64,000 nt of DNA from Primorskyibacter sedentarius (GCF_004342065.1 NZ_SLZU01000003.1:1-64000); one strand, 5' to 3'; shown: positions 45,729 through 54,403, counted from the first letter of the stretch. The notes: generated by a model not told the origin, from the letters alone. Numbers and translations are program-made.

Positions 45729-46220
45729 CTATTCTCCGCGCGGAACAATCAGGTCTTCAAGAGCTTGGGCCAGGTCACTATCGGTGAAATCACCCGTGAG
45801 GTCGGCCCCCTCCAAATGCGCAAGGGCAGCAAGCATATCGTCCTCCAGCGGGGACAGGAATCCGTTATCCTTGGTCGCCAGGACAAAATATTTCGACATG
45901 AAGTTGCCGCGAATTTCACCCAAAAGCTGCATCTGCCGTCCGGTGGATTTATCCACCAGAACGACGCGGTTGTTCAGGCTGACTTTCACGTAAGGTTCCG
46001 GCGTCTCACTGGACACGCGGGCATTCATGTCGTGGATGATCAACCCCTCGGGCTTGGGCTCTTGCTTGCGACGCGCCTGATCGGCGCGCATCTTGGAAAA
46101 GCCGCCATTGCTGATCTGGTCCGCAAGCTTTCGGATCGTGCCGGCGTTTTCGGACAAGAGCCGCTTAGCCTTCACGTCTTCGAGACGCGGTCCTTCGCGT
46201 TTCGAGAATATATCAACCAC
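45729..46220 (-). CDS. Uncharacterised 163-aa protein
   Basis: A protein that starts MVDIFSKREGPRLEDVKAKR. The first third is charged and probably helical (RKLADQISNGGFSKMRADQARRKQ); the middle is beta-rich (YVKVSLNNRVVLVDKSTG), and the acidic C-terminus (DLTGDFTDSDLAQALEDL) is helical. No signal peptide or membrane helix. I do not recognise a family. It lies 73 bases upstream of the activator gene on the same strand and may be its operon partner. No -24/-12 element is visible before it. Confidence 0.6.
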   Translation of the reverse strand: MVDIFSKREGPRLEDVKAKRLLSENAGTIRKLADQISNGGFSKMRADQARRKQEPKPEGLIIHDMNARVSSETPEPYVKVSLNNRVVLVDKSTGRQMQLLGEIRGNFMSKYFVLATKDNGFLSPLEDDMLAALAHLEGADLTGDFTDSDLAQALEDLIVPRGE

Positions 46221-46638
46221 TGAATTTCCTCCCGTTGCAAATATTAGCAGAACAAGCCCTATGATGCCAATTTATAAAGGTCGTAGTTAAACCGGCAGGC
46301 AGGGCTCTGCCGTGGATCAAGACGCGCGTTTTGCGGTCAGAAAGGCGCTTTGTGTCTGCGCCCGCAGCTTTCGCGCAAAGTACTGCGGGCCGGTGTTTTC
46401 GGCCTGTAAGCCTGCTCGCCCGTCGCGGCACCGCCACCTAGCGCGATCAGTTCTTCCCGCGGCGCGTAATCGCTGTCTTCCAGGTTCTTCGCCTGCCAGA
46501 AATGCGCGTTCGCCGCGTGTCGTTTCCGATTATCATGTTCCCACTTTCGGAAAAGCCTTTGAATTGCCCTGCAAAGGGAACAGTCAGTCTGGGGGCGGCC
46601 CGCGAAGCGGACCACCTGAACTTTTGCGGGCAGACGGG
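46221..46638. other. Gap between GMC gene and 163-aa gene
   Basis: This 418-base stretch separates the end of the monooxygenase operon from the regulator pair. It contains a 7-bp hairpin GGTCCGC-TTC-GCGGGCC on the minus strand (46602-46618) without a T tract, and the AT-rich segment 46225-46290 that should be the promoter of the 163-aa gene. A minus-strand frame from GTG 46615 to 46337 (92 codons) has coding-like codon use in its second half, but no family or clear ribosome site; it may be a gene remnant. Confidence 0.4.
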
Positions 46639-48210
46639 TCAGAGGTTCTGGCGACCCAGTTCCGCGGCAATGAATTCCGCCTGACGGATGGCCAGCGCCA
46701 CGATGGTCAGCGTTGGATTTTCCGACGCGCCCGTGGTGAACTGGCTGCCATCTGACACGAACAGATTGGCGATGTCGTGGCTTTGCCCGTGGCTGTTCAC
46801 TACCCCGTCGCGGGGATTGGCGGACATACGGTTGGTGCCAAGGTTATGCGTCGACGGATAAGGCGGCGTCGGGAAAGTCCGCGTGGCGCCGACCGCATCA
46901 TAGACTGCCATGCCCTGCTTGTAGGCGTGGTTGCGCATCGCGATGTCATTGGGATGGTCATCAAAATGCACATCCGCCACCGGCAACCCGTGCTGGTCAG
47001 TCACCGCATGGTTGAGGGTGATGCGGTTGGTTTCCTGCGGCATATCCTCGCCCACGATCCACATGCCGGCCATGTTTTCATAGTGGTCCAGCGCAGAGGT
47101 GAACTCGCGTCCCCAACCACCCGGATCAAGGAAGGCCGCCATGAACGGCAAGCCAAGCGCCAGGGTCTCCAACTCGTAGCCGCCGACAAAGCCCCGTTCA
47201 GGATCGTGCCGGGCCTCGTCCTGAATGATCCCGGCCATGGTGGTGCCGCGCCACATCCGGACCGGTTTGTCAAAGGTCGCGTAGACCGATCCGGTCACGT
47301 GGCGCATGTAGTTACGCCCCACCTGGCCAGAGCTGTTGGCCAGCCCGTCTGGGAACATCTGCGACGCAGAGTTGAGCAGCAAACGCGGGCTTTCGATCGA
47401 GTTTCCCGCGACACAAACCACGCGCGCCTTTTGTTCCTGCTGCGTGCCACCGGCATCGACATAGACGACGCTGGACGCCTTTCCCTCTTCGTCATGCTCG
47501 ATCCGCAAGACATGGCACCGCTCGCGCACTTCCAGATTGCCCGTCGCCTCGCCGCGTGGAATGTCGGTATAGGCCGCTGACCATTTGGCGCCCCATTTGC
47601 AGCCCTGAAAGCAGAACCCCGTCTGCTGGCACGCCGGGCGCTCGTCATAATCGGCGGAGTTGATCGCCATGCGCCCGGTATGGACCTCTTCATAACCAAG
47701 CGCCTTGGCGCCCTTCTCGAACACCTTGAAGTTGGTGTTGCCCGGCAGGCCCGCGCGGTCATTGGTGCGGGTGACGCCCAGCTTTTCCTCGGCGCGGGTG
47801 TAATAATCATCCATCTCGCGCGGGTCGATCGGCCAGTCGAGCAGGTTTGCCCCCTGAACGTCGCCATAGGTCGTCCTGGCTTTCCATTCGTGATCCTGAA
47901 ACCGCAGCGAGGCACCGGCCCAATGGGTCGTGGTCCCGCCAACAGCTTTCACGATCCATGCGGGCAGGCCGGAGAAATCTCTGGCCACACGCCAGTCGCC
48001 GGACGTCGTGCGCGGATCGGTCCAGGCCAGTTGGCCGAAGCTCTCCCACTCATCGTTGATATAATCCTCGGGCAGGTACCGCCCGCCCGCTTCCAGCGCG
48101 ACGACAGAGACGCCCTTTTGCGCAAGCTCGTTGGCCAGAACGCCGCCGCCGGCGCCGGTCCCGATCACCACGACGACGGTGTCGTCGGACAAGTCAAATG
48201 GTGCTGTCAT
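46639..48210 (-). CDS. GMC-family FAD alcohol dehydrogenase (large subunit)
   Basis: A 523-aa flavoprotein of the gluconate/sorbitol/glucose dehydrogenase alpha type. The FAD loop is VIGTGAGGGVLANELA (residues 15-30). THNLGTNRMS and the C-terminal SENPTLTIVALAIRQAEF are GMC blocks. Cys194, Cys200 and Cys204 form a C-x5-C-x3-C motif like the Fe-S site of bacterial FAD-glucose dehydrogenases. It follows the Tat-signal subunit after 15 bases, and would be exported with it. No cytochrome subunit is encoded nearby. In this operon an attractive substrate is acetol or 2-propanol; this is inference. Confidence 0.85.
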   Translation of the reverse strand: MTAPFDLSDDTVVVVIGTGAGGGVLANELAQKGVSVVALEAGGRYLPEDYINDEWESFGQLAWTDPRTTSGDWRVARDFSGLPAWIVKAVGGTTTHWAGASLRFQDHEWKARTTYGDVQGANLLDWPIDPREMDDYYTRAEEKLGVTRTNDRAGLPGNTNFKVFEKGAKALGYEEVHTGRMAINSADYDERPACQQTGFCFQGCKWGAKWSAAYTDIPRGEATGNLEVRERCHVLRIEHDEEGKASSVVYVDAGGTQQEQKARVVCVAGNSIESPRLLLNSASQMFPDGLANSSGQVGRNYMRHVTGSVYATFDKPVRMWRGTTMAGIIQDEARHDPERGFVGGYELETLALGLPFMAAFLDPGGWGREFTSALDHYENMAGMWIVGEDMPQETNRITLNHAVTDQHGLPVADVHFDDHPNDIAMRNHAYKQGMAVYDAVGATRTFPTPPYPSTHNLGTNRMSANPRDGVVNSHGQSHDIANLFVSDGSQFTTGASENPTLTIVALAIRQAEFIAAELGRQNL

Positions 48211-48225
48211 TGATCAAGCCCTCCC

Positions 48226-48750
48226 TCAAAGCCAATTGATGTCGTCAAACCCGCGGTCGATATAGCCGCCCTTGGAAAAGCTCTCGCCTTCGTAGCCAAA
48301 GATCGGCCAGACGGCTTTCTGGTTATAAAGACCAGTCACAAGCCCTCCGCGGATCTGCTGGAAGAAGGCGCTGTTTTCCATACCGCGCAGCAGGTCGGCG
48401 CGGTCGCGTTCCCAACCCACATCGACATAACGGGCATAGCCGATGCCGCGTGCGGCCTCGTTCAGCGCGGCGATCCCAGCCTCGATGCCCGGCGCGGCGT
48501 CTTCACTGTCATAGCCCTTGACGGCGATGGCATAGAATTCATCGGAGACCTGATCGTGCGGATAAATATCGCGGGCCATCTGGATCAGCGTCGCCATCGT
48601 CTCTGGCTGAAGATGGGTCACCTCCAGCGCCCAGTTTGCGGCGTGGGCCTGCCCGGCCACGAACCCGCTTCCCACGACGAAGCTCGCCCCGGCCATCGCT
48701 CCTTGCGACAACAGCTGGCGGCGCGTCATGCCTTGCTTGCGTGATGTCAT
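48226..48750 (-). CDS. Tat-exported small subunit of the GMC dehydrogenase
   Basis: A 174-aa protein with a twin-arginine signal (MTSRKQGMTRRQLLSQGAMAGASFVVGSGFVAG). The mature part (HLQPETMATLIQMARDIYPHDQVSDEFYA) resembles the gluconate 2-dehydrogenase subunit 3 family. Such subunits carry the signal and piggy-back the FAD subunit to the periplasm. The larger open frame reaching 48975 overlaps the VOC gene and is not real. It lies 25 bases after the VOC gene and 15 before the GMC gene. Confidence 0.85.
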   Translation of the reverse strand: MTSRKQGMTRRQLLSQGAMAGASFVVGSGFVAGQAHAANWALEVTHLQPETMATLIQMARDIYPHDQVSDEFYAIAVKGYDSEDAAPGIEAGIAALNEAARGIGYARYVDVGWERDRADLLRGMENSAFFQQIRGGLVTGLYNQKAVWPIFGYEGESFSKGGYIDRGFDDINWL

Positions 48751-48775
48751 CTTGTCCTCCCTGACATGATTGGTC

Positions 48776-49171
48776 TTACTTGAAACGCCCGCCTCTCTGC
48801 AGAACCTCGATCTCGTATCCATCGGGATCCTTGACGAAGAAAAAGCGGGCAAGAGTTTCGCCATCGTGCTGGAAATCGACCAGCTTGCGTGGGGCAAGGC
48901 CTGCGGCCTCGAAACGGGCATGTTCCGCGTCGATGTCATCCACGCTGACGGCGAGATGCCCGTAGCCATTGCCAAGATCGTAGGGCTCGGTCGTGCCCTT
49001 GTTGACAGTCAGTTCAAGCTCGAACGCGCTCTCTGGATTGGAGAGGTAGACAAGCGTGAAACCGTCGAAATCGAGCCGGTCTGCCACCTCGAGGCCAAAG
49101 GCCTCGCGGTAAAACGCAACAGAGCGATCCTCGTCGAGCACGCGGATCATGGAATGGATTGCCTTGGCCAT
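48776..49171 (-). CDS. VOC-family glyoxalase I-like protein
   Basis: A 131-aa vicinal oxygen chelate protein resembling lactoylglutathione lyase. MAKAIHSMIRVLDEDRSVAFYREAFGLE is the first beta-alpha-beta module; metal ligands are His6, the Glu in AFELELTVN, the His in GYGHLAVSVDD and the Glu in YEIEVLQRG. Glyoxalase I turns the methylglyoxal-glutathione adduct into S-lactoylglutathione. Methylglyoxal is the expected oxidation product of acetol, so its place in this operon is telling. A 9-bp hairpin lies in the 107-base gap before it. Confidence 0.88.
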   Translation of the reverse strand: MAKAIHSMIRVLDEDRSVAFYREAFGLEVADRLDFDGFTLVYLSNPESAFELELTVNKGTTEPYDLGNGYGHLAVSVDDIDAEHARFEAAGLAPRKLVDFQHDGETLARFFFVKDPDGYEIEVLQRGGRFK

Positions 49172-49237
49172 ATTTTACCTTTGCAGTTTTAACGTTGGGG
49201 GCTCTGCGACCGACCCGGCAAGGGATCAGCCGCAGGG

Positions 49238-49259
49238 CGAGGTGCCTTTCGGCACCTCG
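49238..49259 (-). other. Intercistronic hairpin adh-VOC
   Basis: CGAGGTGCC pairs perfectly with GGCACCTCG across TTTC. No T tract follows on the minus strand. Confidence 0.6.
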
Positions 49260-49278
49260 GGCAACCCGGGCACGACGA

Positions 49279-50322
49279 TCACGGAACGATGACGCCCCGC
49301 CCGGTGAACTTGCGATCCTTGAAATCGGTGATCGCCTGATTGATATTGGCGAGCTTGTACTCGGTCTGGTGCATATGCACCTTGCCGTCGGCGTTCATCT
49401 CCATCAACTCCACGAGTTCAACGAAGTCGCCCACCAGACTGCCGCCGATCTTGATCTCGTTCGCGACAAGTTCCAATGTCGGCACCTCAACCGTGCCGCC
49501 ATAACCCACCATGATCAGCTCTCCGCCCTGGCGCAAGAGTTTCCAGCAGGTATTCTCGGTCCCGTGTTCGCCAACAAAATCAATCGCCACATGCGCGCCG
49601 CCACCGGTCAGGTCCTTGACCTCGTCGATCAGGTCCGGGCCCCCATCCAGCACGATATCCGCGCCCAGATCCCTCGCCAGCGCCTGCGCCGCCGGTTCCC
49701 GGTCCACTGCGATCACCCGTGCGCCGCTGGTGTGTTTGAGCACTTGCAGCGCAATATGGCCCAGGCCGCCAATGCCAAGCAGCAGCACGTAACCACCGGG
49801 GTTGAGGAGTTTTGCAGCCTTTTTCGCAGCGCGGTAGGCGGTGATACCCGCATCCGCCATGGGTGCCACCTCCAGCGGCGTGATGCCGGTGTTCAGCTTG
49901 ATAAGGGACCGCTCGTTTGTCTTGAAATACTCGGCAAAGCCGCCATCCAGCCCCAGGCCCGGGAACTTGCCATGGTCGCAATACATATCGTGGCCGTAGC
50001 GGCAGCTCATGCAGATCCCGCAGCTGTTGAACGGGTGGCAGATCACCGCGTCACCGGGTTTGACGGATGTGACGGCGCTGCCCACATCCTCGACCCAGCC
50101 TGCGTTTTCATGGCCCATCGTGTAGGGCAGAAGGCCGCCCTCGATATCCATGATGTCCTTCCAGACACCTTCGATGATATGCAGGTCGGTGCGGCACAGG
50201 CCCGCCGCACCGACCTTTACGATCACTTCGTCGGGAGCCGCAATCGTGGGAGGACGCACGTCTTCGATCTTGAGCTCCACGTTCATCGCAGGATCGTATT
50301 CGTAAAGTCTTGCTGCTTTCAT
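49279..50322 (-). CDS. Zinc-dependent alcohol dehydrogenase
   Basis: A 347-aa medium-chain dehydrogenase. The catalytic zinc site is GLCRTDLHIIEG (Cys near residue 37) with GHENAGWVEDVG, the structural zinc loop CGICMSCRYGHDMYC has four cysteines, and the NAD site is LLGIGGLGHIALQVL. The position just after the chaperonin gene in a propane-monooxygenase operon matches the alcohol dehydrogenase of actinobacterial prm/mim clusters, which oxidises 2-propanol to acetone or 1-propanol to propanal. The secondary alcohol is the better guess. Confidence 0.9.
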   Translation of the reverse strand: MKAARLYEYDPAMNVELKIEDVRPPTIAAPDEVIVKVGAAGLCRTDLHIIEGVWKDIMDIEGGLLPYTMGHENAGWVEDVGSAVTSVKPGDAVICHPFNSCGICMSCRYGHDMYCDHGKFPGLGLDGGFAEYFKTNERSLIKLNTGITPLEVAPMADAGITAYRAAKKAAKLLNPGGYVLLLGIGGLGHIALQVLKHTSGARVIAVDREPAAQALARDLGADIVLDGGPDLIDEVKDLTGGGAHVAIDFVGEHGTENTCWKLLRQGGELIMVGYGGTVEVPTLELVANEIKIGGSLVGDFVELVELMEMNADGKVHMHQTEYKLANINQAITDFKDRKFTGRGVIVP

Positions 50323-50343
50323 GGTGTCGTTCCTTCAATGGGA

Positions 50344-50378
50344 TGGGACCGGCCAAACCCCGTTCGGGGCCAGTCCCA
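50344..50378 (-). other. Intercistronic hairpin groEL-like - adh
   Basis: TGGGAC (50344-50349) pairs with GTCCCA (50373-50378); inside, CCCCG-TT-CGGGG forms a second stem. No T tract. Confidence 0.55.
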
Positions 50379-50393
50379 CGTTGCAATCAGCGT

Positions 50394-52025
50394 TCAGGCC
50401 CGGCCAAGCAGCTCGGCGCCGCCGCCACGCGCGGGGCCTTCGGTCGGATCGGCCTCGCCCTCATCCAGATCACCAATCAGCGTTTCGGTGGTCAGGATCA
50501 GCGTGGCGACCGAGGCCGCGTTGACCAGCGCGCTGGCAGGAACGCGGGCCGGGTCGACGATTCCCGCCTCGAACATGTTGCCGAAAACTCCGGTGGCGGC
50601 GTTGTACCCGTGCCCCTCCGGCCCTTCGGTCACGGCCTGCACAACAGAGGCCGCATCCGCGCCGGCATTGCGCGAAATCCGGCGCAGCGGTTCGGTCAGG
50701 ATGGAGCGGACAAGCTGAATTCCCTTGGCCACGTCGCCAAGCGCGTCAAGCTTGTCGAGGCAGTGCCCAATCTGGGCCAGCGCCGTGCCGCCACCTGCGA
50801 CGACGCCATCCTCGGCTGCCGCCTGCACCGCACAAAGCGCGTCCTCGATCAGCTGAATGGTGCGCTTTTGTTCAACCGGAGTGAACCCGCCCGCATAGAT
50901 GATCGCGCTGCCGCCAGTCAGTTTGGACAGGCGTTCGCGCAGCTTGTCCTTGTCGATATTGGGCGGCGCGGTGTCATGCTGGCGCTGCACCTGATTGCGG
51001 CGTGCGGTGATTGCCTCTGGCGTCCCCTCGCCGCGCAGGATGGATGTGCCCGATGCATGCGATCGCACCATCTCTGCCCCGCCAAGCTGTTCGCGGGTGA
51101 CATTCTCAACCTTTTTGCCAAGATCACGGGCCAGCACTTCGCCGCCCGTCAGAATGGCCAGATCATCCATCATCGCCGTGCGCCAATGGCCGTATTCCGG
51201 CGGGTGCACGATCAGGTATTTTCCGGCCCCACCCGTTTCGAGCAGCTTGATCACGACCTCTGGCGCGATCTCTTCCGCGATGATCAGAAGCGGGCGGTTC
51301 TCGCCCTCGGCAATCGTGACCGCATTGTTCAGGATCTCCGGCTTGAGGATCTTCTGATCGGTCATCAGGATCAGCGGGTTGCGCAGTACCGCCTCCATGT
51401 TCTCGCGGTCAGTGACCATGTGATGCGAGATGTAGCCCCGCTCGAAGGACATGCCCTCGACCACGTCCAGAGTGGTTTCGATCGTCACCCCGAAATCGGC
51501 AGAGATCACACCGTCCCGCCCGACGCGGCGATGGGCCTCGGCCACCAGTTCGCCAAGCTTTACATCGGTCGAAGAGACGCGCGCCACGGCTTCGAGGTAT
51601 TCCGGGTGATCGTCGCAATCCAAAGAGGAGGCGTCGATTGCGTCGACCACCCGGGCCACGGCCAGGTCGATCCCTTTGCAAAGATCCACCGGCTTGACGC
51701 CACTGTCTGTCAGATCCACGCCGCGTTGGATCAACGCGTTGGCCAGCACAATCGCCGTGGTGGTGCCATCCCCGGCCACATCATTGGTCTGCATGGACAC
51801 TTCGCGCACGACTTGTGCGCCCATGTTTTCGAACCTGTCGTTCAGCGCGATCTCTGACGCGATGCTGACCCCGTCGCGGGTGACCAGCGGTGTGCCCACC
51901 GGGCGATCCACCATCGCGTTCAGCCCTTTGGGGCCAAGCGTGGGTTCGACAGCCGCCGCAAGCCGCGCGACCCCCCGTGCCAAGCAGTTGCGGGCCGTCT
52001 TGCCATGTACCATGAGTTTAGCCAT
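50394..52025 (-). CDS. mimG: GroEL-like chaperonin of the monooxygenase cluster (MimG type)
   Basis: A 543-aa group I chaperonin paralogue. It keeps LGPKGLNAMVDRP, the ATPase loop VAGDGTTTAIVLANAL, and the C-terminal GYNAATGVFGNMFEAGIVDP. It departs from housekeeping GroEL in the usual KVGAATE region (here IYAGGFTPVE) and has no GGM-repeat tail, ending GGGAELLGRA instead. No groES is nearby. In mycobacteria the equivalent MimG is needed to fold the MimA hydroxylase; the same dedicated role is expected here. The start at 52025 gives MAKLMVHGKTARN, matching the family N-terminus. Confidence 0.93.
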   Translation of the reverse strand: MAKLMVHGKTARNCLARGVARLAAAVEPTLGPKGLNAMVDRPVGTPLVTRDGVSIASEIALNDRFENMGAQVVREVSMQTNDVAGDGTTTAIVLANALIQRGVDLTDSGVKPVDLCKGIDLAVARVVDAIDASSLDCDDHPEYLEAVARVSSTDVKLGELVAEAHRRVGRDGVISADFGVTIETTLDVVEGMSFERGYISHHMVTDRENMEAVLRNPLILMTDQKILKPEILNNAVTIAEGENRPLLIIAEEIAPEVVIKLLETGGAGKYLIVHPPEYGHWRTAMMDDLAILTGGEVLARDLGKKVENVTREQLGGAEMVRSHASGTSILRGEGTPEAITARRNQVQRQHDTAPPNIDKDKLRERLSKLTGGSAIIYAGGFTPVEQKRTIQLIEDALCAVQAAAEDGVVAGGGTALAQIGHCLDKLDALGDVAKGIQLVRSILTEPLRRISRNAGADAASVVQAVTEGPEGHGYNAATGVFGNMFEAGIVDPARVPASALVNAASVATLILTTETLIGDLDEGEADPTEGPARGGGAELLGRA

Positions 52026-52038
52026 ATCTTCCTCCTTT

Positions 52039-52060
52039 GGCGCCGGGCATATCCCGCGCC
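52039..52060 (-). other. Intercistronic hairpin DUF59 - groEL-like
   Basis: GGCGCcGGG pairs with CCCGCGCC over CATAT (8 pairs, one bulged C). It lies between the DUF59 stop and the ribosome site of the chaperonin gene. Confidence 0.5.
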
Positions 52061-52091
52061 TCCTCCCATTAGTTTCTTTCTGTGCAGCCAC

Positions 52092-52895
52092 TTAGCCGCG
52101 CAGGGCGGCCTGTTCGCGTAGCGGGACGCGGCCCGAGATGAAATCAATCAGCGTCGGGCCATCCGGTCCGATCTCGACTTCTTTGTAGCGCGTCTTGGCA
52201 AGCCCCCGGCACAGCGCGCCGTTGAACTCCATGTTGATGCGGGTGCTGCGCAGGCGGGCCAGGTGGTCCGACAGGGCGCCCGGTTCGATCTCGTCCCCTG
52301 CCCATGTGGGAAAGGCCAGATCCTCCGGATCGCAGGCCAGACCACGCGCTTCCAGCAAGTGAAGGTAGCGCGGCTTTTGACGAAGCTCCTCTTCGCCCTG
52401 AAACGTCACATCCCGCAACTGGCCAAGCGTCATCGACACGATGTCAGCGGGTCCGTGGCCAAGCGCCTGCACGCCAAGCAGGACCGTTTCCTGCCGCCGG
52501 TCGTAGGCCTTTGCCTGAAACGTTTCCACCACCTCGTCCAGCCGTGCGCCATCGCAGTATTTGGCAAAGACCTCGTGGTAGTCGCGACCGCTGTTGATCC
52601 CCTCGTTGACCTCGTCGCCAAAGCAATGATCGTGCAACAGCACTTCGACCTCGACCACCCAGGGAAGTGCCGTCACCTCCTTGCGGATGCCAAACCCCAT
52701 GAGAAAGGCGAAATTGGGCGAGCACCAGTAGGTGGGAAGCCGAAACTCGACTCTGACCTTGCGGGCATCCGTGACCTCGACCCTTTCGACGAAACCAAGA
52801 TCGGTGATGGGCTCGTCCAGCTCTGGGTCGGTCACGGCATCAAGCCGTTCCCGAACCTCCAGCTCCAGCTCTGCGGAGAGATTTGCAACCAGCAT
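52092..52895 (-). CDS. DUF59 (MIP18-like) protein with long C-terminal extension
   Basis: A 267-aa protein. The N-terminal 90 residues are a DUF59/MIP18 domain with the signature VTDPELDEPITDLGFVERVEV and the conserved cysteine in RLPTYWCSPNF. Stand-alone DUF59 proteins take part in iron-sulfur assembly, and PaaD helps mature a diiron oxygenase. The remaining 170 residues (YHEVFAKYCDGARLDEVVETF and onward) are specific to monooxygenase clusters in my reading. It starts 4 bases after the amidohydrolase stop. A role in metal loading of the hydroxylase is plausible but unproven. Confidence 0.82.
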   Translation of the reverse strand: MLVANLSAELELEVRERLDAVTDPELDEPITDLGFVERVEVTDARKVRVEFRLPTYWCSPNFAFLMGFGIRKEVTALPWVVEVEVLLHDHCFGDEVNEGINSGRDYHEVFAKYCDGARLDEVVETFQAKAYDRRQETVLLGVQALGHGPADIVSMTLGQLRDVTFQGEEELRQKPRYLHLLEARGLACDPEDLAFPTWAGDEIEPGALSDHLARLRSTRINMEFNGALCRGLAKTRYKEVEIGPDGPTLIDFISGRVPLREQAALRG

Positions 52896-52899
52896 GCGC

Positions 52900-53925
52900 C
52901 TACTCCGCTGCAATCTGGACGGGGGCACCGGCCAGTTGCGCCTTCTTCTGCGCCACATCGACGTTATACAGCCGCGCCGCATTCAAACCGAGGATCTTCT
53001 CCTTGATCTCGTCGGTCAGCTGTACGCCGCCGCGCTCGGCCGAGATGTCCTCGGGGATCTGGTAATCCCAGAATTTCTCGACCAGCCATTTTGGCGTCCA
53101 TATCGCATAGTCGGACCCGAACAGGATCTTGTCTTCGCCAATCCACCACAGCAATTCGGCCATCACTTCGCCAAAATAGCGCGGACGCGAATGGATGAAG
53201 GGCATCGCAACAGCCAGACCGGCATAAACATTCGTTTCCTGCGTCGCTATCCAGCAGAAATCATCCAGGCGCGGCAGGCCGCAGTGCTCGACAATCCAGT
53301 TGAGGTTCTGGAAATCGGTGGCGGCATAATCCACATCGTCAACGCTGAACGCGTCCTTGGACAGCGGGATGATGGTTGGCCCCTTATGGACGTGGATGTT
53401 CTTGATACCCAGCTTGTCGCACAGCTCGAAACACTTGTAGGCGGCAGGATCATTCAGCGCCCAGCCCTTGCTGTCGCCATTCCACTCGGCGGTGTACATC
53501 TTCACGCCGGTGATATCGAAGGTTTCCTTCATATAATGGATGTATTCGAGCGCCTTCTCCCCATCGCGCGGATCAAACGCGCCATTGACGATGAAGCGTT
53601 CAGGATGCCGTTTGGCCATTTCATGGGTGCGTTCGATGCAGCCAAAACCGTTCTTGTAGAAATCGCTCAGCACCGTTGTCTGGATGATTGCCATGTCATC
53701 CGGCCCGTCCACGAACAGATCGCGATAGATGTCATCCTCGGAATATTTCTCGAAGCGGGACTTCTCCCAGAGCTCCTCCGGGGGGCTGAGATTGGTGTGA
53801 TAGGCGTAGAAACAATCGATGAATTGCTTGCCATGCACATTGGCCTGGTTCTCGGGGCTGCCGTCCCAGAAATGGGTGTGCCCGTCGAGCACGAAAATCT
53901 CTTTCCCGTCCTTTGTGGTGTACAT
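52900..53925 (-). CDS. Amidohydrolase-family metal-dependent hydrolase
   Basis: A 341-aa TIM-barrel protein of the amidohydrolase 2 type. The metal H-x-H is in VLDGHTHFWDG near residue 16. Further ligand blocks are NIHVHKGPTI and WIVEHCGLPRLDD, and the last aspartate is in LFGSDYAIWTP. A gene like this follows the coupling-protein gene in actinobacterial prm/mim operons, though its reaction is unknown to me; it may act in hydroxylase maturation or in cleaving a pathway product. The start at 53925 is preceded by AGGGAGGA; an earlier ATG overlaps the intergenic hairpin. Confidence 0.85.
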   Translation of the reverse strand: MYTTKDGKEIFVLDGHTHFWDGSPENQANVHGKQFIDCFYAYHTNLSPPEELWEKSRFEKYSEDDIYRDLFVDGPDDMAIIQTTVLSDFYKNGFGCIERTHEMAKRHPERFIVNGAFDPRDGEKALEYIHYMKETFDITGVKMYTAEWNGDSKGWALNDPAAYKCFELCDKLGIKNIHVHKGPTIIPLSKDAFSVDDVDYAATDFQNLNWIVEHCGLPRLDDFCWIATQETNVYAGLAVAMPFIHSRPRYFGEVMAELLWWIGEDKILFGSDYAIWTPKWLVEKFWDYQIPEDISAERGGVQLTDEIKEKILGLNAARLYNVDVAQKKAQLAGAPVQIAAE

Positions 53926-53964
53926 GTTGTCCTCCCTTGGATCTGCGCTGAATTCCTTGGTGTC

Positions 53965-53991
53965 TTCAGGGCCGGAATGCGTGGCCCCGAA
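53965..53991 (-). other. Intercistronic hairpin mimD - amidohydrolase
   Basis: TTCAGGGCC and GGCCCCGAA pair with one A-C mismatch over a 9-base loop. It lies in the 82-base gap upstream of the amidohydrolase start. Confidence 0.5.
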
Positions 53992-54007
53992 GCCTTTCAA
54001 TTGGCGA

Positions 54008-54382
54008 TCAGATGAATTCCATGACCTCGTTCATGTCGCCGAACAGGATCACGGTGTCGTCGTCGACCCGCACCATCCGTCCGTAATGGGTGGAGGTGTT
54101 CACCTCGAAGGTCTCGGCGGTCATGTCGCGGCCAAGATATTCAGTGATTTCGCTCATCTTGAAGATCAGCTTGCCTTCACCGTCGATGCGGATGGTCGCC
54201 GGGTTGTAGGTGACCGTCACCTTGGGATCGTTTTCCTCCATGAATTCAGCGATGGCTCGAGCCTCGACGCTGTCATTCATGGTGACCCCGCATTGGTGCG
54301 AGACTTCCCGCGAGGTCAGGTCGATATCCTTCATCGACTTGAAGATGTTCTGCTTGGTCGCATTGCGCGCTATGCTAGACAT
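54008..54382 (-). CDS. mimD: Monooxygenase coupling (effector) protein
   Basis: A 124-aa MmoB/DmpM-type coupling protein, which has no cofactor and binds the hydroxylase to tune oxygen activation and electron transfer. VSHQCGVTMNDSVEARAIAEFM and VTVTYNPATIRIDGEGKLIFKM are family strands. It begins 21 bases after the beta-subunit stop, the closest spacing in the operon, as expected for stoichiometric partners. Confidence 0.9.
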   Translation of the reverse strand: MSSIARNATKQNIFKSMKDIDLTSREVSHQCGVTMNDSVEARAIAEFMEENDPKVTVTYNPATIRIDGEGKLIFKMSEITEYLGRDMTAETFEVNTSTHYGRMVRVDDDTVILFGDMNEVMEFI

Positions 54383-54403
54383 GTTTGTACTCCTTTCAGG
54401 GAC

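Noticed and set aside
46225-46330. Search for a sigma-54 promoter before the 163-aa gene
   Set aside because: TTGGCAT is present on the minus strand, but the GC that follows is 9 rather than 10 bases from GG, so the spacing is wrong.
46337-46615. Possible 92-codon minus-strand gene in the 46.2-46.6 kb gap
   Set aside because: Codon use is coding-like in its second half, but it has only a GTG start, a weak ribosome site and no family, so I list it only as a possible remnant.
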